Assembly (NCBI RefSeq): GCF_014204795.1
Contig: NZ_JACHMB010000001.1
Span: 6,088,501 to 6,152,500, forward strand
DNA from: Nonomuraea jabiensis
GTDB taxonomy: Bacteria > Actinomycetota > Actinomycetes > Streptosporangiales > Streptosporangiaceae
Length of the DNA stretch: 64,000 nucleotides
Reading direction: 5' to 3'
The notes beneath the pieces are model-generated. The model was not told the origin of the DNA. It ran no database searches and was given only the letters and a program-made list of their open reading frames with translations. Each line of letters begins with the position of its first letter. Position 1 is the stretch's first letter. Below, piece by piece: positions 27,354 through 35,844 of this stretch. Position numbers and translations under genes: made by a program.

Positions 27354-28655
27354 CTACTCCCGAGGCGCGGCGGCCACCGTGACGCCGGCGACCGACAGGT
27401 CCTCGACGTTCTCCGCCACGTCGGCCCGCAGCACCCCCGTGAACGAGCTGTCCCGGATCGTGATCCCCCGTAGCGGCTGCTCGGGATAGCCCCGCAGCAG
27501 GTACGCGCTGCGCGTCCGGTCGCTGCGCAGCCCCGCGACGTTGATGTTGCGGATGAGCGGCGCCTCGTCGCCGTTGTGCCCGTCGCCGTGGTAGAGATCG
27601 ATCGAGACCGCCTCCTTGGTCAGCTCGCTGATCTCGATGTCCTTGACGAAGACGTTCTCCACGAAGCCGCCGCGCACCGAGTTCGTCTTGATGTAGAGCC
27701 CGAAGTACAGGCCGGGCCCGCCCCAGCGGCAGCGGCGGACGAAGACGTTGCGGATCCCGCCGGTCGTGTCCGTGCCGATCGCGACCGAGCCGTACCGGTA
27801 ACGCATGTCGCAGTCCTCGATCAGCACGTCCTCGCACGGCACCCCGACCCGCCGCCCGTCGGGGCCGCGCCCCGCCTTGATCGCGATGCAGTCGTCGCCC
27901 ACGTCGAACACGCATCCCGAGATCACCACCGAGCGGCACGACTCGGGGTCGCAGCCGTCGTTGTTGGGGCCGCGCGAGTAGATCGTCACGTTCCTGACCA
28001 GGACGTTCTCGCAGCGTACGGGGTGGATCTCCCACATGGGGGAGCGGACGACGCGCACGCCCTCCACCAGCACGCCGCGGCACAGGTACGGCTGGATCAG
28101 GTTGGGCCGCAGGTAGTGGCCCGCGCCGAACACCCGCTCCTCGACGGGCACGTTCCGTTCGGCCATCCGCTGCAGCGCGGCCCAGTCCGCGGCCTCGTGC
28201 GGCGTGCCCGGCCGCCAGCCGAACTCCGGCGTGCCCACCCACGGCCACCAGTGCTCGGGCCCCGCCCCGCCGTCGAGCGTCCCGGCGCCGGTGATCGCGA
28301 TGTTCTCCTGGCCGTAGGCGTAGATGAAGGGGGAGTAGTTGTAGCACTCGATGGCCGAGAAGCGGGTGTGGACGGCGGGGAGGTAGTCGGCGGGGTCGGT
28401 GCTGAACAGGATCGTCGCGCCCGCCTCCACGTGCAGGTCCACGTTGCTGAGCAGGTGGATGGCGCCGGTGGGGTACGTGCCCGGGGGCACCCGCACGTGC
28501 CCGCCGCCCGCTCCATGGCAGGCCTCGATGGCGGCGCGGAACGCCTGCGTGCCCGAGCCGAACTCGGTGACGTCGAACCAGCGGTCGGGGAACTCCGGCG
28601 GCCGAACCCGGTCCCGGAGCTCGTCGGCGTACCGCCACGCCTCTTCCTCCGTCAT
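27354..28655 (-). CDS. GH28-family protein, cytoplasmic, altered active site
   Basis: 433 aa, beta-helix fold. No signal peptide, unlike the other GH28 in this window. The NxD and DD motifs are present (NNDGCDP, GDDCIAIKAG), but the GHG motif is replaced by YRYGSVAIG, and the RIK motif reads YIKTN, so both the conserved His and the Arg that normally contacts the uronate carboxylate are missing. The paired Asp residues for inverting hydrolysis remain. It may cleave an atypical galacturonide or a rhamnogalacturonan oligosaccharide. Last gene of the 13-gene operon; its ATG overlaps the preceding stop (ATGA). The two GH28 proteins are clear paralogues across their N-terminal halves. Confidence 0.85.
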   Translation of the reverse strand: MTEEEAWRYADELRDRVRPPEFPDRWFDVTEFGSGTQAFRAAIEACHGAGGGHVRVPPGTYPTGAIHLLSNVDLHVEAGATILFSTDPADYLPAVHTRFSAIECYNYSPFIYAYGQENIAITGAGTLDGGAGPEHWWPWVGTPEFGWRPGTPHEAADWAALQRMAERNVPVEERVFGAGHYLRPNLIQPYLCRGVLVEGVRVVRSPMWEIHPVRCENVLVRNVTIYSRGPNNDGCDPESCRSVVISGCVFDVGDDCIAIKAGRGPDGRRVGVPCEDVLIEDCDMRYRYGSVAIGTDTTGGIRNVFVRRCRWGGPGLYFGLYIKTNSVRGGFVENVFVKDIEISELTKEAVSIDLYHGDGHNGDEAPLIRNINVAGLRSDRTRSAYLLRGYPEQPLRGITIRDSSFTGVLRADVAENVEDLSVAGVTVAAAPRE

Positions 28656-30856
28656 GTCACCTTCCTCATGCGCAGTGCGTGGTAGAGGGGCAGCGCGATC
28701 ACCCAGGACGGGTTCCACGTGTTCGCCTCGCCCTTGCGCTGCCAGTTGGTCTGGAAGAAACCCTCGCCCTGCTCGCCGGGCGTCTGGAAGCCCCAGTCGC
28801 CGGGCTCGCGGCAGATGCCCTGGCCCATGGCGTGCAGGATCGTCTCGGCCCTGGCCGCGTACCGGGGCCTGCCGGTCATCAGGCCGAACTCCATCAGCTC
28901 GGAGGTCGGGAAGAACACGTCGAGGTGGTGGTTCTGCACGCTGACCGACGGCCAGCCGCACGCCCTGAACCCGCGCCGCCCGAACGTGCTGCCCGCGTCG
29001 AACTCCGGCGACCACACGTAGACGAACGTCAGCAGCCAGTCCGCCGCCGCCTCCGCCCACTGCGCGTACAGGTCGCGGCCGGTGAGCCGGTAGAGCTCGA
29101 AGGCGGCCAGGAAGTAGTACATCCCGGCCTCCTTGTCCTCGCCGGAGGCGTCCAGCGTGGCGTGCGCGAACGGCCGCTCGAACGTGGCCGCGTGCAGCCG
29201 GTAGTAGCGCCCCAGCACCTCCTCGGCCCGCCGCAGCCACACCCGCTCGCCGCTCAGCCGGTACGCGCCCAGCATGGCCTGGACGCAGGCGATGCCGGCC
29301 GCGCTGACCATGGCCGAGAACGGCCGCCCGTCCGGCGTCCAGCCGATCGGGACGATGCCCTCCTGGAGCCTGGTCCGCCAGAAGAAGGCGGCGGCCTCCT
29401 CCACGGCCTCCTCCCACGCGGGCGGGACCGGCAGCCCCGCCTCCCTGAAGTGCAGCGCGATCCCGGCCAGGTCGGCGACCGTCTCGCCGTGGGCGCGGCT
29501 GGAGACGAAGTCCGCGCCGCCCTTGCGGAAGGTCTCCCACCGGCCGTCGTCGAGCAGGTACCGGCCGTGCCGCAGGCCCGGGGTCCGCGTCCGGCTGCCC
29601 TCGACGTAGAAGTCCGCCGCCCGGCGGGTCCGCTCCGGCCGGCCGAGCAGGGCGTCGCACAACGCGAGCTTGAGGCACTGGCCGGTCCAGCCGTACAGGT
29701 ACGACCGGGGCCGCCCGTGGCGGGTGCCCTCGTAGGCGAGGTAGCCGTGGCCGGTCCAGCGCGCGTCCATGGCGCCCGCCTTGAGCCGGACGATGTCCTC
29801 CCGGGCGAGCGGGCGGGCGCCGTCGTCCTCCTGGTGGAGCCGCGTGTGCACGAGCTTCCTGAAGCCGTGGCCGCGCGGCTCGACGGGGCCCCAGTCGAGG
29901 GTGTGCCTGGTGGTGATGCTCTCGCCCGGGGCCAGGGTCCGGTAGCCGATCGCGTCGTCCGCGACCTCGGCCTTGCTGACGTAGCAGACGTCGGGCCTGC
30001 CGTCGAACATGAGCACGCCGGTCATCGCCGCCACCGTCAGGCCCGGTTGCCTGATGACGCCCAGGGAGTCGTAGGTGACCTTGCCCTCCGCGTCGTGGCG
30101 GCGTTCGGGGTGGGCGAAGAGGCTGACGTACCGGCCGGACCAGGCGGCGTTGACGGCGGGGATGGGCAGGCGGTCCTGCTCGCACACGAACCCGCCGCCC
30201 GGCTCGACGCGGGGGACCCGGCGGTGGGGGTCGGAGGAGGGGTTGCCGTTGTAGAGGACGCCGGGCATGGTGACGTTCGCGTCGCCGGTGGGGAGGGGGA
30301 GCAGGAGGCCCGCCGCCACGTCGGTCACCTCGCGCCCGGAGTCGTTGTGCCAGGTGGCGGTGAGGGTGAGCAGGCCGTCCGGGGTGAAGGCCAGCTCCAG
30401 CCGGGCCCCGAGCGGCCCCGTCCGCGCCGTCACCACCAGGGCCTCGCCCCGTTGCGCGAGGTGGACGGAGCCCGGGTGCTCGATCCGCCAGGGGCGGCCG
30501 GTGGAGGCGGTGAGCAGGCCGCGCAGCGGCGCCCGCAGGTGCGGGCCGTCCGCGTCGCGGTGGCGTGGCCCCACCTCAGGGTCGTCCGCGTCGCGGTGGC
30601 GCAGTCGCACCTCGGGGCCGTCCGCGTCGCGGTGGCGCAGCCGCACCTCGGGGTCGTCCGCGTCGCGGTGGCGCAGTCGCACCTCGGGGCCGCCCTCGCC
30701 GGGCACCACCTCGACGACCTTCCCGCCGGGCTCGGTGAGGGCGGCGACGACGCCCGCTGCGACGACGCCCGGTGCGGGCGCCCGCCCGGGTGGCGCCGGC
30801 GCGGGCACCCGCCCGGGTGGCGCCGGGGCGGGCGCGCCGTTCGAGGGCGCCGTCAT
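28652..30856 (-). CDS. unknown 734-aa protein, N-terminal beta domain plus alpha/alpha toroid
   Basis: No family recognised. No signal peptide. After an Ala/Pro/Gly-rich start (residues 1-35) and a 12-residue unit repeated four times (around RHRDADDPEV, residues 55-102), a beta-sandwich occupies about residues 105-330. From about 340 to the end there are repeated helical hairpins with aromatic-rich caps (YLYGWTGQCLKLALCDALLG, QAMLGAYRLSGERVWLRRAEE in part, NHHLDVFFPTSELMEFG), an (alpha/alpha) toroid like those of GH88/GH105, GH127 and several polysaccharide lyases. I infer a glycosidase or lyase for imported oligosaccharides. It is joined by ATGA overlaps to the genes on both sides, so it belongs firmly to the pectin operon. 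Confidence 0.75.
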   Translation of the reverse strand: MTAPSNGAPAPAPPGRVPAPAPPGRAPAPGVVAAGVVAALTEPGGKVVEVVPGEGGPEVRLRHRDADDPEVRLRHRDADGPEVRLRHRDADDPEVGPRHRDADGPHLRAPLRGLLTASTGRPWRIEHPGSVHLAQRGEALVVTARTGPLGARLELAFTPDGLLTLTATWHNDSGREVTDVAAGLLLPLPTGDANVTMPGVLYNGNPSSDPHRRVPRVEPGGGFVCEQDRLPIPAVNAAWSGRYVSLFAHPERRHDAEGKVTYDSLGVIRQPGLTVAAMTGVLMFDGRPDVCYVSKAEVADDAIGYRTLAPGESITTRHTLDWGPVEPRGHGFRKLVHTRLHQEDDGARPLAREDIVRLKAGAMDARWTGHGYLAYEGTRHGRPRSYLYGWTGQCLKLALCDALLGRPERTRRAADFYVEGSRTRTPGLRHGRYLLDDGRWETFRKGGADFVSSRAHGETVADLAGIALHFREAGLPVPPAWEEAVEEAAAFFWRTRLQEGIVPIGWTPDGRPFSAMVSAAGIACVQAMLGAYRLSGERVWLRRAEEVLGRYYRLHAATFERPFAHATLDASGEDKEAGMYYFLAAFELYRLTGRDLYAQWAEAAADWLLTFVYVWSPEFDAGSTFGRRGFRACGWPSVSVQNHHLDVFFPTSELMEFGLMTGRPRYAARAETILHAMGQGICREPGDWGFQTPGEQGEGFFQTNWQRKGEANTWNPSWVIALPLYHALRMRKVT
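30548..30691. repeat. 36-bp x 4 in-frame tandem repeat
   Basis: Four 36-bp copies starting at 30548, 30584, 30620 and 30656, nearly identical, encode a 12-residue charged unit (RHRDADDPEV type) in the N-terminal region of the 734-aa protein. Confidence 0.92.
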
Positions 30857-31848
30857 GGGCGCCGCCTGAGGCGGACGGCCTGGGCCCCGGTGGCCGGCAG
30901 CGGGACCGTCAGCGTCCCGCCCTCCTGGACCCCCAGCGAGCCGACCGTCATCTCCCACGTGTCGATCACCTCGACCTCGTACCGCCCGGCCGGCACCTCG
31001 TACACGCGCTCGGGGAACCGGTGCTCCCCGCAGTACTCCAGGTAGAACTCCCCGGGCACCTCCAGCATCGGCGCGTCCCGATCCCGGTACCGCGCCTGCT
31101 CGGGCGTCCCGGCGATCACCTCCCGCAGCAGTCCCAGCCGCGCCACGGCCGCGCCCGCCAGCGTGCCGCCGGCCTCCGACCAGGTCAGCCCCTCGTCGTC
31201 GAGGTACGACTCCCCGTGCGTGACGTACCGGCGCCGCACCGACCCGTCCCATGCCTGGGAGACGACCTCCTCGGGGGTCAGGCTGTGCCACGGATCGTCG
31301 GAGTCCCCCTCGTACCCGCACATGTCCATGAGCACCGGCTTGTGGTGGTCGCGCGTCCGCACCCAGGCGTCGCGCGGGCTGCGCGCGGCCACGCTGCCGT
31401 GCGTGAACGCGCGCCGCCACAGCAGCGGCGAGCCCGCCTCGGCGGTGATCGACAGCGGGTGGTGCCCGGGGTCCTCCTCGGCGACCAGGTCTGCGAGCCG
31501 TACCCAGTCGTGTTCCGAAATTTCAGGAAAAGGGGCGGGGTCGGCGGCCAGCGACCACCACACGTTCGCGTGCGCGGCCAGCCGCGGCACCACCTCCGCC
31601 ACCAGGCGGGCCGCCGCGTCCACGTCCCCGATCCCGTCGGCGGGATGCAGCAGGACCAGCTCGGCCGTCACGCCGATCGCGTCCAGCTCCGCCACCCGCT
31701 CCTCCAGCGAGTCCAGCGAGCACCGCGTCGCGAACGCCGCCATCCGCACCCGGTCGAACGGCGACGACTCCAGCGTGGCCAGCGTCCGCGCCCGCCGCTT
31801 GGCACCGTGCAGGTGCCAGCCGAGCGCGGTGGTCGCCATCGAAACCAT
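30853..31848 (-). CDS. truncated DUF4038/DUF5605 paralogue, probably non-catalytic
   Basis: 331 aa. It matches the next gene (31851-33239) from the middle of the TIM barrel to the C-terminal DUF5605 beta domain (RRRYVTHGESYLDDEG, then VYEVPAGRYEVEVIDTWEMT in part), but lacks the N-terminal DUF5060 domain. Where the full-length copy has WWSAANEYDF, this one has WWSLAADPAPF, so the acid/base Glu is gone; KPVVIDEISYEG has become KPVLMDMCGYEG, losing one of two candidate nucleophiles. It may be a carbohydrate-binding or regulatory partner rather than an enzyme. The ATG at 31848 lies two bases after the preceding stop with AAGGG upstream; its stop overlaps the start of the 734-aa gene. Confidence 0.8.
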   Translation of the reverse strand: MVSMATTALGWHLHGAKRRARTLATLESSPFDRVRMAAFATRCSLDSLEERVAELDAIGVTAELVLLHPADGIGDVDAAARLVAEVVPRLAAHANVWWSLAADPAPFPEISEHDWVRLADLVAEEDPGHHPLSITAEAGSPLLWRRAFTHGSVAARSPRDAWVRTRDHHKPVLMDMCGYEGDSDDPWHSLTPEEVVSQAWDGSVRRRYVTHGESYLDDEGLTWSEAGGTLAGAAVARLGLLREVIAGTPEQARYRDRDAPMLEVPGEFYLEYCGEHRFPERVYEVPAGRYEVEVIDTWEMTVGSLGVQEGGTLTVPLPATGAQAVRLRRRP

Positions 31849-31850
31849 GA

Positions 31851-33239
31851 TCACACCCTTGTCATTCGCAGCGCCAGGTACGGCCGGCCCGGCAGCCCGA
31901 CGCGCACCCGGTCCCGGTGCACCCCGTCCACCGGGGTGATCGTCATGTTCCAGGCGTCGATCAGCTCCACCTCGTAGACCCCTTCCGGGAGCTCGACGGT
32001 CACGCAGGAGGGCCGGCGCCGCCCCAGGTAGCGCAGGTGCACGCCGTCGCGGCGGGCCTCCACGATCTTCCGTAGGAACGCGATCCTGGCCGGACTCTCC
32101 CCGTACAGCCCGCCGCCGTTGCCGATCCACGCCCGTTCCTGGAAGCCGGCCAGGCTCTCGCCGTGCCCCACGTAGCCGCCGCGTGTCACGCCCTCCCAGA
32201 ACCGGTCCACCAGCTCGGCGCCGGTGATGTTGCCCCAGCGTCTGCCGATGTTCCCCTCGTAGGAGATCTCGTCGATCACCACCGGCTTGGGGCAGGCGCG
32301 CAGCCACTCGTCCGTCAGCGTGGCGTCCCAGTGCTGGATGCTCTGGTGGGTGATCCACGGCTTGGTGTTGTCGTACAGGGACGCCACCTCGTACATCCGG
32401 GTGCCGTTGTGGATGGACCGCAGGTGCTCGTACGGGTCCAGCCGCTGGATCGTGCGCAGAATGTCGTCCCAGTCGCGCACGGTCTTGGCGTGGTTGAAGT
32501 CGTACTCGTTGGCGGCCGACCACCACACGTTGCGGTAGGCGGCCAGGCGGGCGATGACGTGGCGCAGGTAGGCGTGGTCGGTCTCCCGGCCCATGTCCTC
32601 CACCCCGCGCAGGCCGCCGTCGTACGGGTGGAAGAGGATCACGTCGGCCTCGATCCCGAGGTCCCGCAGGTCGCGGATCCTGGCCTCCAGGTGGCGGAAG
32701 AAGACCGGATTGAACCGGTTCTTGTCCAGCCCATCGGGGTCCCGCCCGGCGAACGGCACCTCGGGGGGCGCCATCTGTCCCGTCGGCAGCACGCACATGC
32801 GGAGCTTGTTGAACGGCGAGGCCGCCAGCGTCCGCAGCGTCTCGCGCTCGCGCTCCTCGTTCATGTCGTGCGTCCAGTGGTAGCACGTCGTCCCGAACGG
32901 CAGGTACGGCGTCCCGTCGGCGTACGCGAAGTCCGTCCCCACGGCCCGCACGGGACCGTGGTTGCCGTTGGAGGCGGGCGTCACCTCGAAGCCGCCCGCG
33001 TGCCCGTCCAGCTCGCTCGCGTTGCTGACGGTCGTGAACCGCCACGGACCCACCGCGTCCGGCATGAACCGGACGCGGTAGACACCGTCGCCGTCGTAGA
33101 AGCCCTCGGCCTCCACGACGCGATTGCGGTAGCGGTACCGGGCCGACAGGCGCACTTCCGCGAAGGGGTTGCCGCCTGCCGGTCCGGCCAGCTCGATCTC
33201 GTGGACGCCCCAGCGCTCCACGGTCGCGGGAGAGGTCAC
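31851..33239 (-). CDS. DUF5060-DUF4038-DUF5605 glycoside hydrolase, apiosidase-like
   Basis: 462 aa, no signal peptide. In order: DUF5060 Ig-like domain (residues 1-90), a (beta/alpha)8 barrel of the DUF4038 type from about residue 100 (LPFGTTCYHWTHDM), and a C-terminal DUF5605 beta domain. Clan-A-style catalytic residues are visible: acid/base Glu245 in WWSAANEYDF and a nucleophile candidate Glu324 (VVIDEISYEG), with Glu328 as alternative. DUF4038 proteins include the GH140 apiosidases that cut apiosyl links in rhamnogalacturonan II, but other members have other substrates. The GTG start overlaps the stop of the binding-protein gene (GTGA). Confidence 0.85.
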   Translation of the reverse strand: MTSPATVERWGVHEIELAGPAGGNPFAEVRLSARYRYRNRVVEAEGFYDGDGVYRVRFMPDAVGPWRFTTVSNASELDGHAGGFEVTPASNGNHGPVRAVGTDFAYADGTPYLPFGTTCYHWTHDMNEERERETLRTLAASPFNKLRMCVLPTGQMAPPEVPFAGRDPDGLDKNRFNPVFFRHLEARIRDLRDLGIEADVILFHPYDGGLRGVEDMGRETDHAYLRHVIARLAAYRNVWWSAANEYDFNHAKTVRDWDDILRTIQRLDPYEHLRSIHNGTRMYEVASLYDNTKPWITHQSIQHWDATLTDEWLRACPKPVVIDEISYEGNIGRRWGNITGAELVDRFWEGVTRGGYVGHGESLAGFQERAWIGNGGGLYGESPARIAFLRKIVEARRDGVHLRYLGRRRPSCVTVELPEGVYEVELIDAWNMTITPVDGVHRDRVRVGLPGRPYLALRMTRV

Positions 33240-34666
33240 CAGTCCTTCCCGGCGGCGGCCTGCGCCTTGATGTAGGCGGGGATGTCCTCCTGCTCGGAGA
33301 CGGTCAGCGACTGCTCGGCCGTCATGCCGTCACGCAGCACGTGCTGGCGGAAGACCGAGTACAGCGGCAGGTCCCAGAACTCGGTGTTCTGGTAGTTCGT
33401 CACGGTGGCGTTCTCGCCCCAGTACACGGCCGAGGTGTCGATGCCGGCCAGCTCGGGGACGCTCTTGCCGAAGTTCGACACGACGTTGTCGGTCTGCAGG
33501 ACGGCCTTGATGCCCTGCCTGGACAGCTCGGTCTGGGCCTCCTCCGAGACCAGCCACTTGACGACCTGCAGCGCCTGCTCCTTCTTCGCAGAGGACGGCG
33601 GGATGAACGCGGCCCGGGTGTTCGGCTGGTAGATCGCCTTGGAGCCGCGCTTGAGCACCGGGATGGAGGTGACCCCGATGTCGACGTTCTTGGCCTGCTC
33701 CTTGAACGACTCCTCGTCCCCGTCCTCGATGAACAGCTCGTTGCCGGCGTACATGTTCAGCCGCGACAGCGTCTCCACCGCCATGGCCAGGTGCCCCGGC
33801 CGGCTCATGTCGCCCTTGAAGAAGTCGGTGACGGTGGTGAAGTCGTTGCGCGGGATCTCCAGGAAGCGGTACAGGTTCTCCACGTACTGCTTCCAGCCGT
33901 CACCGCTGATGCTGACCTTGACCTCTTCGGGCTTCGGCTCCTCGCTCGTGGTGGGCTGGAACGGGTAGAGGCCGAGCTGGTTGAACTCCAGGTACTGGTC
34001 GGGGTGCTGCATGTAGCCCTTGTAGTGGTCCAGGCCGTCGTCCCTGGTCAGCTTCTTGGCCAGCTTGTACGCCTCGTCGTACGTGGTGCCGAGCCTGGGG
34101 TACTGCACCCCGAACTTGTCGAAGATCTTCTTGTTGTAGAGCAGCACGTGCTCGTCGATGAACAGCGGCACGCCGTAGATCCCGCCGTCGGAGCGCGACT
34201 TGACCAGCTCCACGCTGGCCTTGTTGAGCTTGCCCAGGTCGATGCCGGCTTTCTGGAGGTCGGCGGTGAGGTCGCCGACCCAGCCCATCGGCTCCAGGTC
34301 GCGGTCGATGCGGGACTTCGGGTCCTCGATGATGAGGTCGGGGGTGACGCCGGCGCTCTTGAGGTTCTCGTACCGTACGGGGAGGTCCCACGTCGCGTAC
34401 TTGATCTTGACGCCGGGGAAGGCCGCGCGCAGTTTGTTCCCGATGACCTCGTCGAAGACCCTGGTCCCCTGCCTGTTCCCGTCGATGCTCGACTCGAACG
34501 GCTTGTAGTTGGCGGCGAAGATGAACAGCTCGTCGTCACAGACGCTGAACGGCTGGTTGTACTTGTTCGGCACGTCCTTGCACGTCGCGGCAGAGGCGTT
34601 CGCGGGGGCGGCGACGAAGGTCAGAGCGAGGGCGAGCAGCGCGAGCCCATGGGTCTTGCGGATCAT
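33236..34666 (-). CDS. ABC solute-binding protein (family 1 type), orphan
   Basis: 476 aa with a Sec signal peptide (LALLALALTFVAAPANASA) but no lipobox, so it may be released or held in another way; two Cys lie 14 residues apart at the mature N terminus. The remainder resembles sugar-binding proteins (YGVPLFIDEHVLLYNKKIF, a contact loop; DIGVTSIPVL; VVKWLVSEEAQTELSRQG in part). No matching CUT1 permeases adjoin it: the permeases in this operon are of the Opp type and have their own OppA. It may therefore feed another transporter or act as a substrate scavenger. Its start overlaps the preceding stop (ATGA), with GGGGGAG upstream. Confidence 0.85.
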   Translation of the reverse strand: MIRKTHGLALLALALTFVAAPANASAATCKDVPNKYNQPFSVCDDELFIFAANYKPFESSIDGNRQGTRVFDEVIGNKLRAAFPGVKIKYATWDLPVRYENLKSAGVTPDLIIEDPKSRIDRDLEPMGWVGDLTADLQKAGIDLGKLNKASVELVKSRSDGGIYGVPLFIDEHVLLYNKKIFDKFGVQYPRLGTTYDEAYKLAKKLTRDDGLDHYKGYMQHPDQYLEFNQLGLYPFQPTTSEEPKPEEVKVSISGDGWKQYVENLYRFLEIPRNDFTTVTDFFKGDMSRPGHLAMAVETLSRLNMYAGNELFIEDGDEESFKEQAKNVDIGVTSIPVLKRGSKAIYQPNTRAAFIPPSSAKKEQALQVVKWLVSEEAQTELSRQGIKAVLQTDNVVSNFGKSVPELAGIDTSAVYWGENATVTNYQNTEFWDLPLYSVFRQHVLRDGMTAEQSLTVSEQEDIPAYIKAQAAAGKDW

Positions 34667-35844
34667 TCGGTCTCCCCCTTGGAAGGCGTGTAGCTGCACT
34701 GGCGCACGACATTCCGCCGGACGCCGTTCTTGAATTCGGTGATCGTGTGTTCGGGCCAGTTCGACAGCAGGCCCACGGCGTCACGGAGGTAGGACTCGTT
34801 GAAGACGACGTGCCGGATGTTGTTGCGGTTGTAGGAATAGACCAGGTGGATGAAGCCGTCGCCGCTCTGCGTCAGCACCGGATAGGTGAACTGCGGCCCC
34901 GACTGCGCCTCCACGTCGACGGAGTTCTCCCAGGTGCGGCCCTTGTCGGGGGACAGCGACACCCGCATGGGGGAGCGGTGCTCGACCCAGGGGTTGTAGG
35001 CCAGCACCAGCTTGCCGTTGTCCAGCTTGAGCGCGGCGATGCGCGAGTTCGGGTTGCCGATGGGCTCGGCCACGGGGGCGCTCCACGTGCGGGCGAAGTC
35101 GGTGGACTCGCTCTTGTAGATCGCGCCGTCACCGGTGCGCATGTAGGCGACCAGGCGGCCCGGCTCGACCTCCACGACCGTCGGCTGGATCGAGCTCCTC
35201 GCTGTCTTGATCCAGCTCGTGTGCTCCTCCGGGTACGCCTTCCACGAGCTCATGTCCTGGCTGAAGACGTAGAAGCCGGAGCTGGACTCCGCCTCGTCGT
35301 AGATCGGCAGCAGCACCTCGCCGTTCGACATGCGGATCGGGTTGGTGCCGACCATCCACCCCCACTCCTTGCGGATGGAGGCCGGCTCGCTCCAGGTGCG
35401 GCCGCCGTCGTCCGAGGTGATCAGCCGGATGGGCGCCTGTTCCCAGCCGTGCCCCTCGATCGTCACGAAGAACAGGTAGAGGCGCTTGCCGTCCGACCAC
35501 AGCACCGGGTTGCCGTCGGCCTTGCCCGGCTCGTCGAACACCACCTCGGGCTTGGACCAGGTCTTCTTGCCCACCGCCAGGCGCGACAGGTAGAGCGCCT
35601 GGTTGGGCGCGCCCTCCGAGGTGCCGCCGTAGTAGACGGTCAGGATGTCGCCCGCCGGCGCCTGCGCGATCGCGGCCGCGTGCACCTTGGGCACGTTCGG
35701 GTCGGGGGCGGCCACGTCCTGGCGGCAGGCGTACGAGCCGGTCGGCTCCACCCTCACCACGCCGCCGCCGTCGTCGGTGAGGTACGACGGGACGGCCACG
35801 GCCACCGCCAACGCGCCGTACAAGATGCTCTGCCTGAATCTCAT
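34663..35844 (-). CDS. BNR/sialidase-like six-bladed propeller, exported
   Basis: 393 aa. The N terminus (RFRQSILYGALAVAVAVPSYL) is a signal peptide or anchor. Asp-box repeats are seen (SDDGGRTWSEP, SPDKGRTWEN, and a degenerate ESTDFARTWSAP), spaced as in sialidase-type beta-propellers. An FRIP-type Arg motif is not evident. In pectin loci of Bacteroides, sialidase-like enzymes act on the ketosidic acids Kdo or Dha of rhamnogalacturonan II; whether this is true here is an open guess. Coupled by ATGA overlaps on both sides, and adjacent to a second, cytoplasmic propeller. Confidence 0.8.
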   Translation of the reverse strand: MRFRQSILYGALAVAVAVPSYLTDDGGGVVRVEPTGSYACRQDVAAPDPNVPKVHAAAIAQAPAGDILTVYYGGTSEGAPNQALYLSRLAVGKKTWSKPEVVFDEPGKADGNPVLWSDGKRLYLFFVTIEGHGWEQAPIRLITSDDGGRTWSEPASIRKEWGWMVGTNPIRMSNGEVLLPIYDEAESSSGFYVFSQDMSSWKAYPEEHTSWIKTARSSIQPTVVEVEPGRLVAYMRTGDGAIYKSESTDFARTWSAPVAEPIGNPNSRIAALKLDNGKLVLAYNPWVEHRSPMRVSLSPDKGRTWENSVDVEAQSGPQFTYPVLTQSGDGFIHLVYSYNRNNIRHVVFNESYLRDAVGLLSNWPEHTITEFKNGVRRNVVRQCSYTPSKGETE

